This document shows, one piece after another, positions 15,925-25,134 of a stretch of DNA of 64,000 bases (within the stretch, counting starts at the first letter, position 1; the number at the start of each line of letters is the position of its first letter). This stretch comes from Thalassotalea_H castellviae (lineage in GTDB: Bacteria > Pseudomonadota > Gammaproteobacteria > Enterobacterales > Alteromonadaceae): positions 62,001 to 126,000 of the forward strand of contig NZ_JAVRIF010000004.1 of assembly GCF_031846185.1 (NCBI RefSeq). The letters are read 5' to 3'. The position numbers were made by a program, and so were the translations under genes. The notes under the pieces are model-generated. The model did no database searches. It was not told the origin of the DNA and saw only the letters and a program-made list of their open reading frames with translations.

Positions 15925-17070
15925 TTAATTTCTCCCGTTATTAAAACGGTCTGAACGACCTGAGCTTGAAGGTGCTGAATTAACTGTATTACCTGATGTG
16001 TTCACACTTTGTGAAGCATTAGGAATTATTCTATTAGTTTGATTCTGTTGTTGCATAATTTTATCAAGTGGTAAATACATCATATTATTACCGCCATCGA
16101 CATCAACCATCACTTTACTCGTGTTGCTATACACTTTTTCCATGGTAGCTAAATACAAGCGTTGACGAGTAACTTCTGGCGCGGCTTGATACTCAGGTAA
16201 AAGCTTTTCAAATTTAGCCACTTCACCTTGCGCATCTAAAACAGTTTGCTCTCTATACGCAATAGCTTCTTGCTCCATACGCTTAACACGGCCACGCGCT
16301 CTAGGTTCAATACCTTTGGCATATGCTTCAGCTTCACGTAAAAAGCGTACTTCATCTTCTTGCGCAGCTATTGCATCATCAAATGCGTCTTTAACTTCTT
16401 CAGGAGGACGAGCATCTTTAAAGTTAACATCAACAACTATTAACCCAAGATTATAAGGCTCGATGATATCGTTTAGCTCAGCCCAAACATCTTGTCTAAC
16501 TTGTTCACGACCACTGGTTAAAATATCATCCATTTTTGCGTGACCAACAACATAACGTAACGCACTATCAAGCGACTGACTTAAACTATCATCAGCATTA
16601 GTCACACTAAAAACATAATTTCGAGGGTCAACAACACGATATTGGATCTGCATTTCAACGCGCACAACATTCTCATCTCGTGTCAGCATAAAACCTGCTG
16701 CAGGTAAATCGCGTGTGGTTTGAATATCAACAGGGATAATGCGATCGATAAAGGTCCATTTCCAACGTAAACCCGGCTCTACCGTGCCTGAATATTGACC
16801 AAAACGTAACACTATGCCTTGCTCAGCTTCTTTTATCGTGTAAAAACCACTGAATGCGTAAACGAGCACAGCAACAATTAACGCTAAGCCAATACCTACA
16901 GAAGAAAAGCTTTTTCCTGAGCCGCCGCCAGAAGACTTACCACCAAAAATTCCGCCAACTTTGTTGCCTAAATCTTTTAATAAATCATCTAAGTCTGGTG
17001 GACCTTGATTTTTGCCACCTTTATTTTTCCAGGGATCTTTATCGTCTTTCCCCGGTTCATTCCAAGCCAT
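15925..17070 (-). CDS. hflK: SPFH protein HflK, modulator of FtsH protease
   Basis: A 381-residue partner of HflC. It has a glycine- and lysine-rich cytoplasmic N-terminus beginning MAWNEPGKDDKDPWK, a single transmembrane segment (about 57-76), then the SPFH domain starting FYTIKEAEQGIVLRFGQY and a long helical region with ERGRVKRM-like heptads. The last 40 residues are low-complexity N/S/Q/G. A GGAGAG ribosome site precedes the ATG. It follows hflX by 81 bases, in the standard hfq-hflX-hflK-hflC order. Confidence 0.95.
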   Translation of the reverse strand: MAWNEPGKDDKDPWKNKGGKNQGPPDLDDLLKDLGNKVGGIFGGKSSGGGSGKSFSSVGIGLALIVAVLVYAFSGFYTIKEAEQGIVLRFGQYSGTVEPGLRWKWTFIDRIIPVDIQTTRDLPAAGFMLTRDENVVRVEMQIQYRVVDPRNYVFSVTNADDSLSQSLDSALRYVVGHAKMDDILTSGREQVRQDVWAELNDIIEPYNLGLIVVDVNFKDARPPEEVKDAFDDAIAAQEDEVRFLREAEAYAKGIEPRARGRVKRMEQEAIAYREQTVLDAQGEVAKFEKLLPEYQAAPEVTRQRLYLATMEKVYSNTSKVMVDVDGGNNMMYLPLDKIMQQQNQTNRIIPNASQSVNTSGNTVNSAPSSSGRSDRFNNGRN

Positions 17071-17151
17071 GCTGCTCTCCGCTATCTAATCTAAAATGTA
17101 GAAATTGACATAATAAGTCAAAAATAATTTTGAGCCTAATATATCAGTCTG

Positions 17152-18438
17152 TTAACTTTCGATAAAGCTTTCAATTACCGCTTCATCTTTTTTTACTAAA
17201 CGATTCCACTCTCTCGCGGGAAGTTTTACCTTTAAAAGGCAATTGCCTTGTTCATCATACTGCTCATCAGCAATACAATTTAATTGATAAAATGTCCCTC
17301 TAAATTTTCCATATTGAGGTGGGATCTTTAAGCGATGTTTTACAATTTGTTTGCCTAGACGTTCGGCTAGAGCTACAAATAACAACTCAATTCCAATACC
17401 TTGTTGTGCTGACAGCCACACCCTAATTGGCAAGCCTGTTTCATCACGGTCAATACGTGGTTCAATATCCTCTAATTTATCAATTTTATTGCAAATCAGT
17501 AATTGAGGAACATCACCCGCATCAATTTCTTTTAACACCTCTTGGACTTGCTCAATATTTTCACTACGTCGTTCATCAGCAATATCAATAACATGTAATA
17601 ATAATTCTGCTTCTCGAGTTTCAGTTAATGTTGCTTTAAAAGCCGCTACTAAGTCATGGGGCAAATGACGGATAAAACCAACTGTATCGGCTAAAATTGC
17701 CCGTCCTACGTCTTCAACTTCAATCCGTCTTAATGTTGGGTCAAGCGTCGCAAACAATTGATCAGCCGCATAAACTTTTGCTTTGGTTATACAATTAAAT
17801 AAAGTTGATTTTCCCGCATTGGTATAACCGACTAACGAAATGGTCGGTAACTCTGCTCTTTCACGCGCTCTTCGGCCTTGTTGGCGTTGCTTTTCAACTT
17901 TTTCTAAACGTTTACGAATATTCACCATTCGCTCACGCAGTAACCGTCTATCGGTTTCAAGTTGTGTTTCACCCGGTCCTCTAAGACCTATACCACCTTT
18001 TTGTCTTTCAAGATGCGTCCAGCCGCGAATAAGGCGAGTACTAATATGGCGTAATTGCGCTAATTCTACTTGTAATTTACCTTCATGTGTACGCGCACGC
18101 TGCGCAAAAATATCTAATATCAATGTCGTGCGATCAACGACACGACACTCACAAAGTGCTTCAATATTTTTTTCTTGTGAAGGAGATAAACTGTGATTGA
18201 ATAAAATCACATTCGCATCAAGTAACTTAACTTCATCAGCGATTTCTTGTGCTTTTCCACTTCCGACAAAGAATTTACTGTGCGGTGTGTTACGTTTACC
18301 TGTGATCACAGATAAAGATTCAATACCCGCAGAATCTACAAGCATTTCAAATTCTTGTAAATCTTCGCGTGCATTTTCATCTGGAAAATCTAAATGAACA
18401 AGTATCGCTTGCTCACCTGCTTGGTACCTATCAAACAA
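17152..18438 (-). CDS. hflX: Ribosome-associated GTPase HflX
   Basis: A 428-residue GTPase that splits and rescues stalled 70S or 50S-bound ribosomes. An N-terminal HflX domain is followed by a coiled linker rich in R, E, K and Q, then the G domain with the P-loop GYTNAGKST (about 204-212), ADTVGFI for G3 and NKID for G4. The open frame extends six codons further to a TTG at 18456. The TTG at 18438 has AGGA nine bases upstream and gives MFDRYQAGEQAILVH, which aligns with the E. coli N-terminus and length (426). Both starts would be TTG, so translation may be modest. Confidence 0.93.
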   Translation of the reverse strand: MFDRYQAGEQAILVHLDFPDENAREDLQEFEMLVDSAGIESLSVITGKRNTPHSKFFVGSGKAQEIADEVKLLDANVILFNHSLSPSQEKNIEALCECRVVDRTTLILDIFAQRARTHEGKLQVELAQLRHISTRLIRGWTHLERQKGGIGLRGPGETQLETDRRLLRERMVNIRKRLEKVEKQRQQGRRARERAELPTISLVGYTNAGKSTLFNCITKAKVYAADQLFATLDPTLRRIEVEDVGRAILADTVGFIRHLPHDLVAAFKATLTETREAELLLHVIDIADERRSENIEQVQEVLKEIDAGDVPQLLICNKIDKLEDIEPRIDRDETGLPIRVWLSAQQGIGIELLFVALAERLGKQIVKHRLKIPPQYGKFRGTFYQLNCIADEQYDEQGNCLLKVKLPAREWNRLVKKDEAVIESFIES

Positions 18439-18471
18439 ATGAGCAAATCCTAACAATACCAGTTAAGAACA

Positions 18472-18735
18472 TTACTCTTGAGAGTCCATTGATTGGTTAA
18501 AACCTGCTTGAGGTGGTTGTGGAGCTGTATTCACTGCACGTGCAGGTACAACCGTAGAAATAGCATGTTTATAAACCATTTGACTGACGGTATTTTTTAA
18601 CAAAATAACGAATTGATCAAATGACTCTACTTGTCCTTGTAGTTTAATGCCATTAACTAAGTATATTGCTACTGGAATGCGATCACGACGTAAAGCATTC
18701 AAAAATGGGTCTTGTAAAGATTGCCCCTTTGCCAT
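18472..18735 (-). CDS. hfq: RNA chaperone Hfq
   Basis: An 87-residue Sm-like protein that pairs small RNAs with mRNAs. Sm1 is KGQSLQDPFLNALRRDRIPVAIYLVNGIKLQGQVESFD (split here across residues 3-40), and Sm2 ends with VYKHAISTVVP (59-69). It forms a hexameric ring. The C-terminal tail is short (about 18 residues) and Q/P-rich compared with E. coli (102 total). Located between miaA and hflX as in E. coli. Confidence 0.97.
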   Translation of the reverse strand: MAKGQSLQDPFLNALRRDRIPVAIYLVNGIKLQGQVESFDQFVILLKNTVSQMVYKHAISTVVPARAVNTAPQPPQAGFNQSMDSQE

Positions 18736-18842
18736 TATTTGGCCCCTTTTTTATTGTTAGTGAATATTAAGTAAATCATTGCTGCTTTATTTTATAATTG
18801 TATTCAATTAACTATCTAATAAATCTAATTATACATCAATGT

Positions 18843-19802
18843 TTAAAGTTTGCTTACTGCTGTCAAAATTTGTTGTAAATTATCTTTACTTTCCATATTA
18901 AGCCATTGCAAATTTGGCCAATTTCTTAACCAAGTTAGCTGCCTTTTCGCTAATTGTCTGGTAGCACAAATCCCTTTAAATATCATTTCATCATGATCAA
19001 ACTCACCATGAAGATGTTGCCACATTTGACGATAGCCTACACAACGAATTGAAGGCAGATTTTCATGTAAATCTTGCCTTGCTATTAGTTTAACGACCTC
19101 TTGCTCAAAACCTTGAGCAATCATTTGTTCATATCGTAAAGCAATGCGGTCATGTAAAACACTTCGCTCTTTTGGTGCAATAGCGAATTGTAAAACATCA
19201 CCCAAGAGTTTCTCACCTTTTATCGCCGTTAATTGTGACAAAGTGTTACCAGTTATTCGATAAACTTCTAACGCCCGAGTGATTCTTTGCGGATCATTAG
19301 GGTGAATTCTTTGTCCAGCTTCAGGATCAACCTCGGCTAAAGTTTGATGAACAGCATGCCAACTCGCTGCCTTTGCTTCTGCCTCAATCCCTTTCCTGAT
19401 CTCATTATCTGCTTGTGGCAGTGGCGATATACCTTCAATTAAGCTTTTAAAGTACATCATAGTGCCGCCAACCAATAATGGAATACGACCTTTGGCTCTA
19501 ATTTCAGCGATTTCTCTCAACGCATCTTGACAAAAGTCAGCCGCTGAATAACTTTCGCTCGCATCTCGAATATTAATTAAACGATGCGGGTACTTTGCTA
19601 ATTCCTCAGTCGTTGGCTTAGCCGTACCTATGTCCATATCACGATAAACAAGCGCAGAATCAACACTAATAATGTCGCAAGGTAGCTGTTCAAAAAGCTC
19701 AAACGCTAAAGCTGTTTTGCCAGATGCCGTTGGGCCCATTAAACAAATAACCGGTGGTTGCTTGGCCATTTCTGTCGCTTTGTTACTCTCTAAAGATGAC
19801 AT
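18843..19802 (-). CDS. miaA: tRNA dimethylallyltransferase
   Basis: A 319-residue enzyme that transfers a dimethylallyl group to A37 of tRNAs reading UNN codons. It shows the P-loop GPTASGKTA (23-31), DSALVYRDMDIGTAKP, the GGTMMYFKSL segment, and the C-terminal TRQLAKRQLTWLRNW. A second methionine at residue 12 is possible, but the first has an AGTGA stretch upstream and follows mutL by only 6 bases. Normal length. Confidence 0.96.
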   Translation of the reverse strand: MSSLESNKATEMAKQPPVICLMGPTASGKTALAFELFEQLPCDIISVDSALVYRDMDIGTAKPTTEELAKYPHRLINIRDASESYSAADFCQDALREIAEIRAKGRIPLLVGGTMMYFKSLIEGISPLPQADNEIRKGIEAEAKAASWHAVHQTLAEVDPEAGQRIHPNDPQRITRALEVYRITGNTLSQLTAIKGEKLLGDVLQFAIAPKERSVLHDRIALRYEQMIAQGFEQEVVKLIARQDLHENLPSIRCVGYRQMWQHLHGEFDHDEMIFKGICATRQLAKRQLTWLRNWPNLQWLNMESKDNLQQILTAVSKL

Positions 19803-19808
19803 AGTTAA

Positions 19809-21710
19809 TCACTTCAACTTTTCTATTGATGATGTAAGGTCGATTGTTGTTGAATTCAAGGCCAATTCTTGATTAATTGTTTGTGGGCACAAATGAGTAA
19901 GCTGAAGGTAAAGTGCTTGTAGGCTATTTTCGTCAAACGACTCACAGGTCAATAATTGGATAAAACTATTCTGCCATACTTCAACAGAAGCTAATTCCTG
20001 TTTATCCACCATAAATAAATGCTTTATAAACAACGAAAAACTTTGACTGACATCTTTTTCACGAAGCATAGCCGGATATTGTCTAATTTGAATAGCGTTT
20101 TGTCCAAGTCGATGAATTACCATACCAAAGGCATTAAACATGTCGTTATGACTTTCAATAAAATCAATTTCCGTTTTTGATAAGTTCAACTTAATGGGTA
20201 ACAACAAGGGCTGACTTGTTAATCCTTGAGGCCATTGTTTAGTAATATTCAGTAAATTAATTCTCGCCGCTAGCTTTTCTAGCGAAAGTAATCGAGGTGT
20301 TCCTTCTGCAACATAAAGAGCAAAACTTGGTGCGACAAACTGTAAAGCTATTTTCGGCAAAACAGAGTTATCTTGATGTTCGCTGTTTTTTGCCTCTTGT
20401 TCAGCTAAAGGCTGCATTAACCGCTGATAGGCTTGGCTGGCCAATTCAAGATTTTGCGCTTTCCCTTTATATGCTGCTGGCGATGTTATATGAGACGAGT
20501 ATTGATTAGATGATGGCCGATTGCCATTGCCTTGATACGCTAATGGTTTTACATACTCTTGTACTTGCTCACTAGCAGTATTGACGGCTGCATTATGCTG
20601 ATTATGCAAATATTCAACGGGAGGGACGTGCTGCTCAGCACTTTGTGATAACGGATATCCATGACAGTTTTCCGCCTCATCAGTCCCTTCGTGTTCATAT
20701 TGAGGGAGCTGCAGTGCATTCATTAAAGCTTGATGACAAACAGAATAAATAAAATCATGTACATATCTTCCTTGATGAAACCTCACCTCGTGCTTTGCCG
20801 GATGAACATTAACATCCACATCACGCACATCAAGCGTTAAAAATAAAACAAAAGCGGGATAAGTGTTGTCTGGTAACATGTCATGATAGGACTGACGAAT
20901 CGCATGATTTATCAGTTTATCTCTCATCATACGATCATTGACATAGCTATAGCACAAGTCATTTTGCTTGCGATTGAATTGTGGATTGGCAATCCAGCCG
21001 GTTAAGCTTAACCCATCGTGCTGGCAATCAACCTGTAAGGCATTATCGATAAAGGCTTGACCACAAACTTGTGCTACTCGTTTTGCTTGCTGACTTGCCG
21101 TTGTCGCTAACCGATATTGTCGAACGACTTTCTGGTTATGAGTTAAAGTAAATGCGACATCAAACCGTGCTAACGCAATACGTTTAATCACTTCTTCAAT
21201 ATGAGAAAATTCGGTTTTTTCAGTACGCATAAACTTTCGTCGGGCTGGCGTATTAAAAAACAAATCCAAAACATCTATGGTTGTGCCGTCTGAATGTGCG
21301 GCAGGATTAATTGCCACATCCATATCTCGACCTTGTGCACACGCTTGCCAGGCACTGTCTTGCTCATGTGGTTTTGATGTTAACGTTAATCGTGCAACTG
21401 AACTAATACTCGCTAATGCTTCACCGCGAAAACCTAATGAATTAATGCCTTCTAAATCATTAAGGTTCTTAATTTTACTCGTTGCATGGCGACTGAGAGC
21501 TAAAATTAATTCGTCTTTAACGATGCCTTTACCGTTATCACTAATTCGAATACGTTTTGCACCGCCTTTTTCGATATCAATTTTTATCGAAGTTGCACCA
21601 GCATCTAAACTATTTTCAACCAGTTCTTTAACAACAGATGCGGGACGTTCAACAACTTCACCTGCGGCAATTTGGTTCGCAAGCTGAGCGGGGAGGATTT
21701 CAATGGTCAT
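19809..21710 (-). CDS. mutL: DNA mismatch repair protein MutL
   Basis: A 633-residue GHKL ATPase that couples MutS mismatch recognition to MutH or UvrD. The N-terminal ATPase has E29 in KELVENSLDAGAT, DNGKGI (58-63) and GFRGEAL (93-99). A Q/H/N-rich linker spans about 340-430, followed by the dimerisation domain. The metal-endonuclease motif DQHA(x)2E(x)4E is absent (LSLEKLAARINLL occurs there), as in MutH-dependent gammaproteobacteria. Overall length fits E. coli (615). Tight spacing to amiB and miaA supports one operon. Confidence 0.96.
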   Translation of the reverse strand: MTIEILPAQLANQIAAGEVVERPASVVKELVENSLDAGATSIKIDIEKGGAKRIRISDNGKGIVKDELILALSRHATSKIKNLNDLEGINSLGFRGEALASISSVARLTLTSKPHEQDSAWQACAQGRDMDVAINPAAHSDGTTIDVLDLFFNTPARRKFMRTEKTEFSHIEEVIKRIALARFDVAFTLTHNQKVVRQYRLATTASQQAKRVAQVCGQAFIDNALQVDCQHDGLSLTGWIANPQFNRKQNDLCYSYVNDRMMRDKLINHAIRQSYHDMLPDNTYPAFVLFLTLDVRDVDVNVHPAKHEVRFHQGRYVHDFIYSVCHQALMNALQLPQYEHEGTDEAENCHGYPLSQSAEQHVPPVEYLHNQHNAAVNTASEQVQEYVKPLAYQGNGNRPSSNQYSSHITSPAAYKGKAQNLELASQAYQRLMQPLAEQEAKNSEHQDNSVLPKIALQFVAPSFALYVAEGTPRLLSLEKLAARINLLNITKQWPQGLTSQPLLLPIKLNLSKTEIDFIESHNDMFNAFGMVIHRLGQNAIQIRQYPAMLREKDVSQSFSLFIKHLFMVDKQELASVEVWQNSFIQLLTCESFDENSLQALYLQLTHLCPQTINQELALNSTTIDLTSSIEKLK

Positions 21711-21728
21711 AACAAGCTTAATAAGACC

Positions 21729-23060
21729 TTAGTCTGCACGAGGAATTTTCAATGTTTGTCCAATTCGAACGACATTAGAGTTTAAATTATTGACGGCCTT
21801 TAATTTACCTACCGTCACATTATAACGATGCGCTACTACCGAAAGCGACTCGCCGCGCGAAACTTTATGTTTTTTATAGCTAACTGACGCGTAGTAAGTA
21901 CCGTCGGGAGCATTGTTAGCAAAATAATTATCGACTGAATTAAAAATAGCGTTGGCTAGTTTTTGTTGATGTGCCGAAGAGTTTAAGTTTTTCTCTTCTC
22001 GAGGATTGGAAATAAAACCCGTTTCAATTAACACCGATGGAATATCTGAAGATTTTAAAACCGCCAAACTCAAACCTTCTGGCTTTTTCTTATGAAGCTT
22101 AGTTACCTTTTTCAATTGCGAGATAACATGTTCGGCAAATTCGTAACTACTCGCCATGGTATATTCTTTTTTCATATCCGCTAAGGTAATTGCTAAATTT
22201 TTGTCTTTTGTCTTTTTGATAGTATCGCCTGCACCGCCTAATAGCTCTGACTCTTTCTGACGATTTGCTATCCAACGGGTAAATTCAGAGTTTGCCCGTC
22301 TCGTCGACTGAACTAAAACCGATGCCCCATGCGGCTTTGATGAGGTAAAAGCATCCGCGTGTATTGAAATTAATAAATCCGCTTTATGCTTTCTTGCTAA
22401 GGTAGTTTTGCGATTATGGTTTACATAATAATCACCGGTTCTGATCATCGCTGATTTTAAGCCTTTTTGTTTATCGATTAAGGCCGCTAATTTTTTCGCA
22501 ATGTTCAACGTGACATGTTTTTCATAGGTACCTTTTGCACCGATAGAGCCAGGGTCTTCACCACCATGACCGGCAACTATGGCAACAACAATGTCGCGTT
22601 TATCATTTTTTTTAGCTGTTTGAACACTTTGAGTTACACGATCTTGATCAAATAAATCAATCACTAAACGATTACCATATTGCCCTGCTGGTGCGAGTGG
22701 AAAAACATTGAGGTTATATTTATCCCGCAATTCTAAAACTAACCGTGTCGAGGTTTTATTTTTGGCTTTAGAAGTACGAATGGTGGTAATTCTTTTATCA
22801 TTTTTAGCAAGCGCTTGAAGATTGACTAAATTTTGAGTGGCTTGAAAGTCAATCACAAGGCGTTGGGGGTTTGACAAGCTGAAGTAACTGTAATCGGGTG
22901 TTTTCTTTAAATCAAAGACTAAACGGGTGTTTTCTGGTGCTGGCCATACACGAATACCATCAATACTATTATTAGCTTGCGCAGCATAAATCGATTTTCC
23001 CAAAACCAAGTAAAGAAAAATTAACGTACTTAAATATCGACTTATAACGCCACGCGTCAT
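21729..23060 (-). CDS. amiB: N-acetylmuramoyl-L-alanine amidase with AMIN and LysM domains
   Basis: A 443-residue periplasmic zinc amidase that cuts stem peptides from septal peptidoglycan. Order: a signal peptide ending near YAAQA, an AMIN domain (starting GIRVWPAPENTRLVFDL), an Amidase_3 domain with GHGGEDPGSIG and an ETGFISNP segment, and one C-terminal LysM (HKVSRGESLSVVAHRYN through IGQTLKIP). A frame upstream overlaps tsaE. The ATG at 23060 has GAGG nine bases before it and lies 13 bases after tsaE, so I choose it. EnvC, its likely activator class, is encoded at 48118. Confidence 0.93.
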   Translation of the reverse strand: MTRGVISRYLSTLIFLYLVLGKSIYAAQANNSIDGIRVWPAPENTRLVFDLKKTPDYSYFSLSNPQRLVIDFQATQNLVNLQALAKNDKRITTIRTSKAKNKTSTRLVLELRDKYNLNVFPLAPAGQYGNRLVIDLFDQDRVTQSVQTAKKNDKRDIVVAIVAGHGGEDPGSIGAKGTYEKHVTLNIAKKLAALIDKQKGLKSAMIRTGDYYVNHNRKTTLARKHKADLLISIHADAFTSSKPHGASVLVQSTRRANSEFTRWIANRQKESELLGGAGDTIKKTKDKNLAITLADMKKEYTMASSYEFAEHVISQLKKVTKLHKKKPEGLSLAVLKSSDIPSVLIETGFISNPREEKNLNSSAHQQKLANAIFNSVDNYFANNAPDGTYYASVSYKKHKVSRGESLSVVAHRYNVTVGKLKAVNNLNSNVVRIGQTLKIPRAD

Positions 23061-23073
23061 TTGGTTTAACCTC

Positions 23074-23586
23074 TTATTCAATCGAATCAATGTTTGAACG
23101 TTCAAGCGCTAATAGCAGGTTTTTACCTAGCGTATTATGCGATTGAAATTCAACTAATCTTTGCTCACCTTGATAGGCCATATTAATGGTAATATCCGCA
23201 TTAGCCAATAGACCATTGCCTTTTTCTGGCCATTCAATGAAACAACAACAATTTTCATTAAAATAATCACGAATTCCCATAAACTCTAGTTCTTCAGGAT
23301 CTGCAAGTCGATAAAGATCAAAGTGATAAACTTGCCAGTTTACTAAATCGTAGGGCTCAACTAAGGTATAAGTAGGGCTTTTTACATGGCCAACATGCCC
23401 CATACCTTGAACAAAGCCACGAGTTATCGTGGTTTTTCCTGCGCCTAAATCACCATTTAAATAGACCACAATCCCTTGATTAAGTTCGCTTTTCACAATT
23501 TTTGCGATTTGTTTTCCCATAGCCACGGTTGCCTGTTCATCAACGAGTGAAAAACTACAACGGTGAGTGGTTAGATTATTATTCAT
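23074..23586 (-). CDS. tsaE: tRNA threonylcarbamoyladenosine synthesis ATPase TsaE
   Basis: A 170-residue P-loop ATPase that works with TsaB and TsaD in forming t6A37 on tRNAs that read ANN codons. It shows the Walker A GDLGAGKTT (about 45-53), SPTYTLVEPY and FDLYRLADPEELEFMGIRDYF, all typical of the family. Slightly longer than E. coli TsaE (153) through an N-terminal extension beginning MNNNLTTHRCSF. It follows nnr by 17 bases. Confidence 0.95.
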   Translation of the reverse strand: MNNNLTTHRCSFSLVDEQATVAMGKQIAKIVKSELNQGIVVYLNGDLGAGKTTITRGFVQGMGHVGHVKSPTYTLVEPYDLVNWQVYHFDLYRLADPEELEFMGIRDYFNENCCCFIEWPEKGNGLLANADITINMAYQGEQRLVEFQSHNTLGKNLLLALERSNIDSIE

Positions 23587-23603
23587 GAAAATGAAAAAGT
23601 ACC

Positions 23604-25118
23604 TTAATTGATAAGTAGTTGAATCTCAGGAAATAAGTCACTTGCAAGTAGACCTATTTTTCCTTGTTTAGTTGCAATAATATCTGCAGAACGACCATGA
23701 ATAAATACTGCCAAGCGTGCCGCATCTACAGGAGTTAATGATTGCATGATTAACGCCGAGATTATACCTGATAAAACATCTCCCATGCCACCAGTAGCCA
23801 TTCCAGAGTTGCCACTGGTATTTATCCAAACAGTTTTTCCATCAGAAATTAAGCTACCAGCCCCTTTTAAAATACAAATACCACCATATTGTTGCGAAAT
23901 GTTTCTAACGGCTTTAAATCGATCTTTTTCAATATCGGCTACAGTGCACTGTAATAACGCCGCAGCTTCTCCAGGGTGCGGCGTTAATACCCAATCATCT
24001 TTGTATTGAAAGTTTTTCGCCAATAAATGCAAAGCGTCAGCGTCAATAACACAGTTTTTTTTACTTGCCATCACTTGATTGAATAATGCGACGGACCAAG
24101 TATTTTTTCCTAATCCAGGGCCACATAACAACACCTTGGCTTTTTGATAAAACTGACTCTTTATTAATTGATCGCTGTCATCAGGTGCCAACATTAATTC
24201 AGGACGGCCATTAAGCACGATAGAATAATTCTCTTGATGACAACAAACAGCAACTAATGCCGCGCCTGAGCGAAGTGCAGACTCACTTGATAGTCGGATA
24301 GCCCCAGGCATTCCTTTATTACCGCCCACCGATAATAACAAGCCAATATCTCCTTTATGAGACGAGGCATGTCGTTGTGGTTTTTCTGGAATATTATTCT
24401 GTCCTTGTATCTCAACTGAAGAATCTACTGCTTGTTGAAACTGTGGTCCAATCTCTAAATCAGCTAAATATAATTGCCCAACATATTGAGCAGCCATTCC
24501 TGTGAATAGCCCTTGTTTGCAGACGATAAGAGTGACAGTAACGTCGGCAATCATTGCCGTTGTTGCTACATAGCCGGTAGTGGCATCAACACCCGATGGA
24601 ATATCAACACTGATCACGGTTGCTTGATAAGCATTTACGGCATGAATTATGTCGATATAGTGGGGAGGTAACTTTCCTTTAAAGCCTATCCCAAATAAAG
24701 CATCGACAACCAAATCAAAATCATTTTCTTGTAAAAACCGAGTGGTTAATTGAAGTTCGCTTTGAAAAATAATAGTCGCATTGGTGTTGAGTAACAGATC
24801 AAACGCAGCTTTTGACTCCGCCACTAAACTGTCTTTATCTGTAGTTAAGTAAACAGTCGCATGAATTCCCATCTCTTGGGCCAGTCGAGCAATCACAAAA
24901 CCATCACCACCATTATTTCCTTTACCACAGAGGACGAAAATCTTACTAACATGCGGATAATTTTCATGCATAAACCGAAAACACGCATGCCCCGCTCTTT
25001 CCATGAGAGCAACCAAAGCAATCTGCTGGCTTAACGATATTTCAGCTTCATTTTCTAGTACTTGTGTCGCGGTATACGCTCTTTGTGGTAAACTTTCTGC
25101 CAAGGTTTTCACTAACAT
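23604..25118 (-). CDS. nnr: Bifunctional NAD(P)H-hydrate epimerase / ADP-dependent dehydratase
   Basis: A 504-residue metabolite-repair enzyme that restores hydrated NADH and NADPH. The N-terminal YjeF_N epimerase half has CGKGNNGGDGFVIARL. The C-terminal carbohydrate-kinase-like half has GGNKGMPGAIRLSSESALRSGAALV, GPGLGKN, DADALHLL, TPHPGEAA and GGMGDVLSGI. An in-frame ATT-like extension reaches 25154, but the ATG at 25118 with GAGTG just upstream is preferred. It is divergent from queG, with only 16 bases between the two start codons. Confidence 0.95.
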   Translation of the reverse strand: MLVKTLAESLPQRAYTATQVLENEAEISLSQQIALVALMERAGHACFRFMHENYPHVSKIFVLCGKGNNGGDGFVIARLAQEMGIHATVYLTTDKDSLVAESKAAFDLLLNTNATIIFQSELQLTTRFLQENDFDLVVDALFGIGFKGKLPPHYIDIIHAVNAYQATVISVDIPSGVDATTGYVATTAMIADVTVTLIVCKQGLFTGMAAQYVGQLYLADLEIGPQFQQAVDSSVEIQGQNNIPEKPQRHASSHKGDIGLLLSVGGNKGMPGAIRLSSESALRSGAALVAVCCHQENYSIVLNGRPELMLAPDDSDQLIKSQFYQKAKVLLCGPGLGKNTWSVALFNQVMASKKNCVIDADALHLLAKNFQYKDDWVLTPHPGEAAALLQCTVADIEKDRFKAVRNISQQYGGICILKGAGSLISDGKTVWINTSGNSGMATGGMGDVLSGIISALIMQSLTPVDAARLAVFIHGRSADIIATKQGKIGLLASDLFPEIQLLIN

Positions 25119-25134
25119 TTTACACTCACTATTG

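Noticed and set aside
21277..21687. A 136-codon open frame on the plus strand
   Set aside because: Antisense to the conserved ATPase domain of mutL, with no ribosome site.
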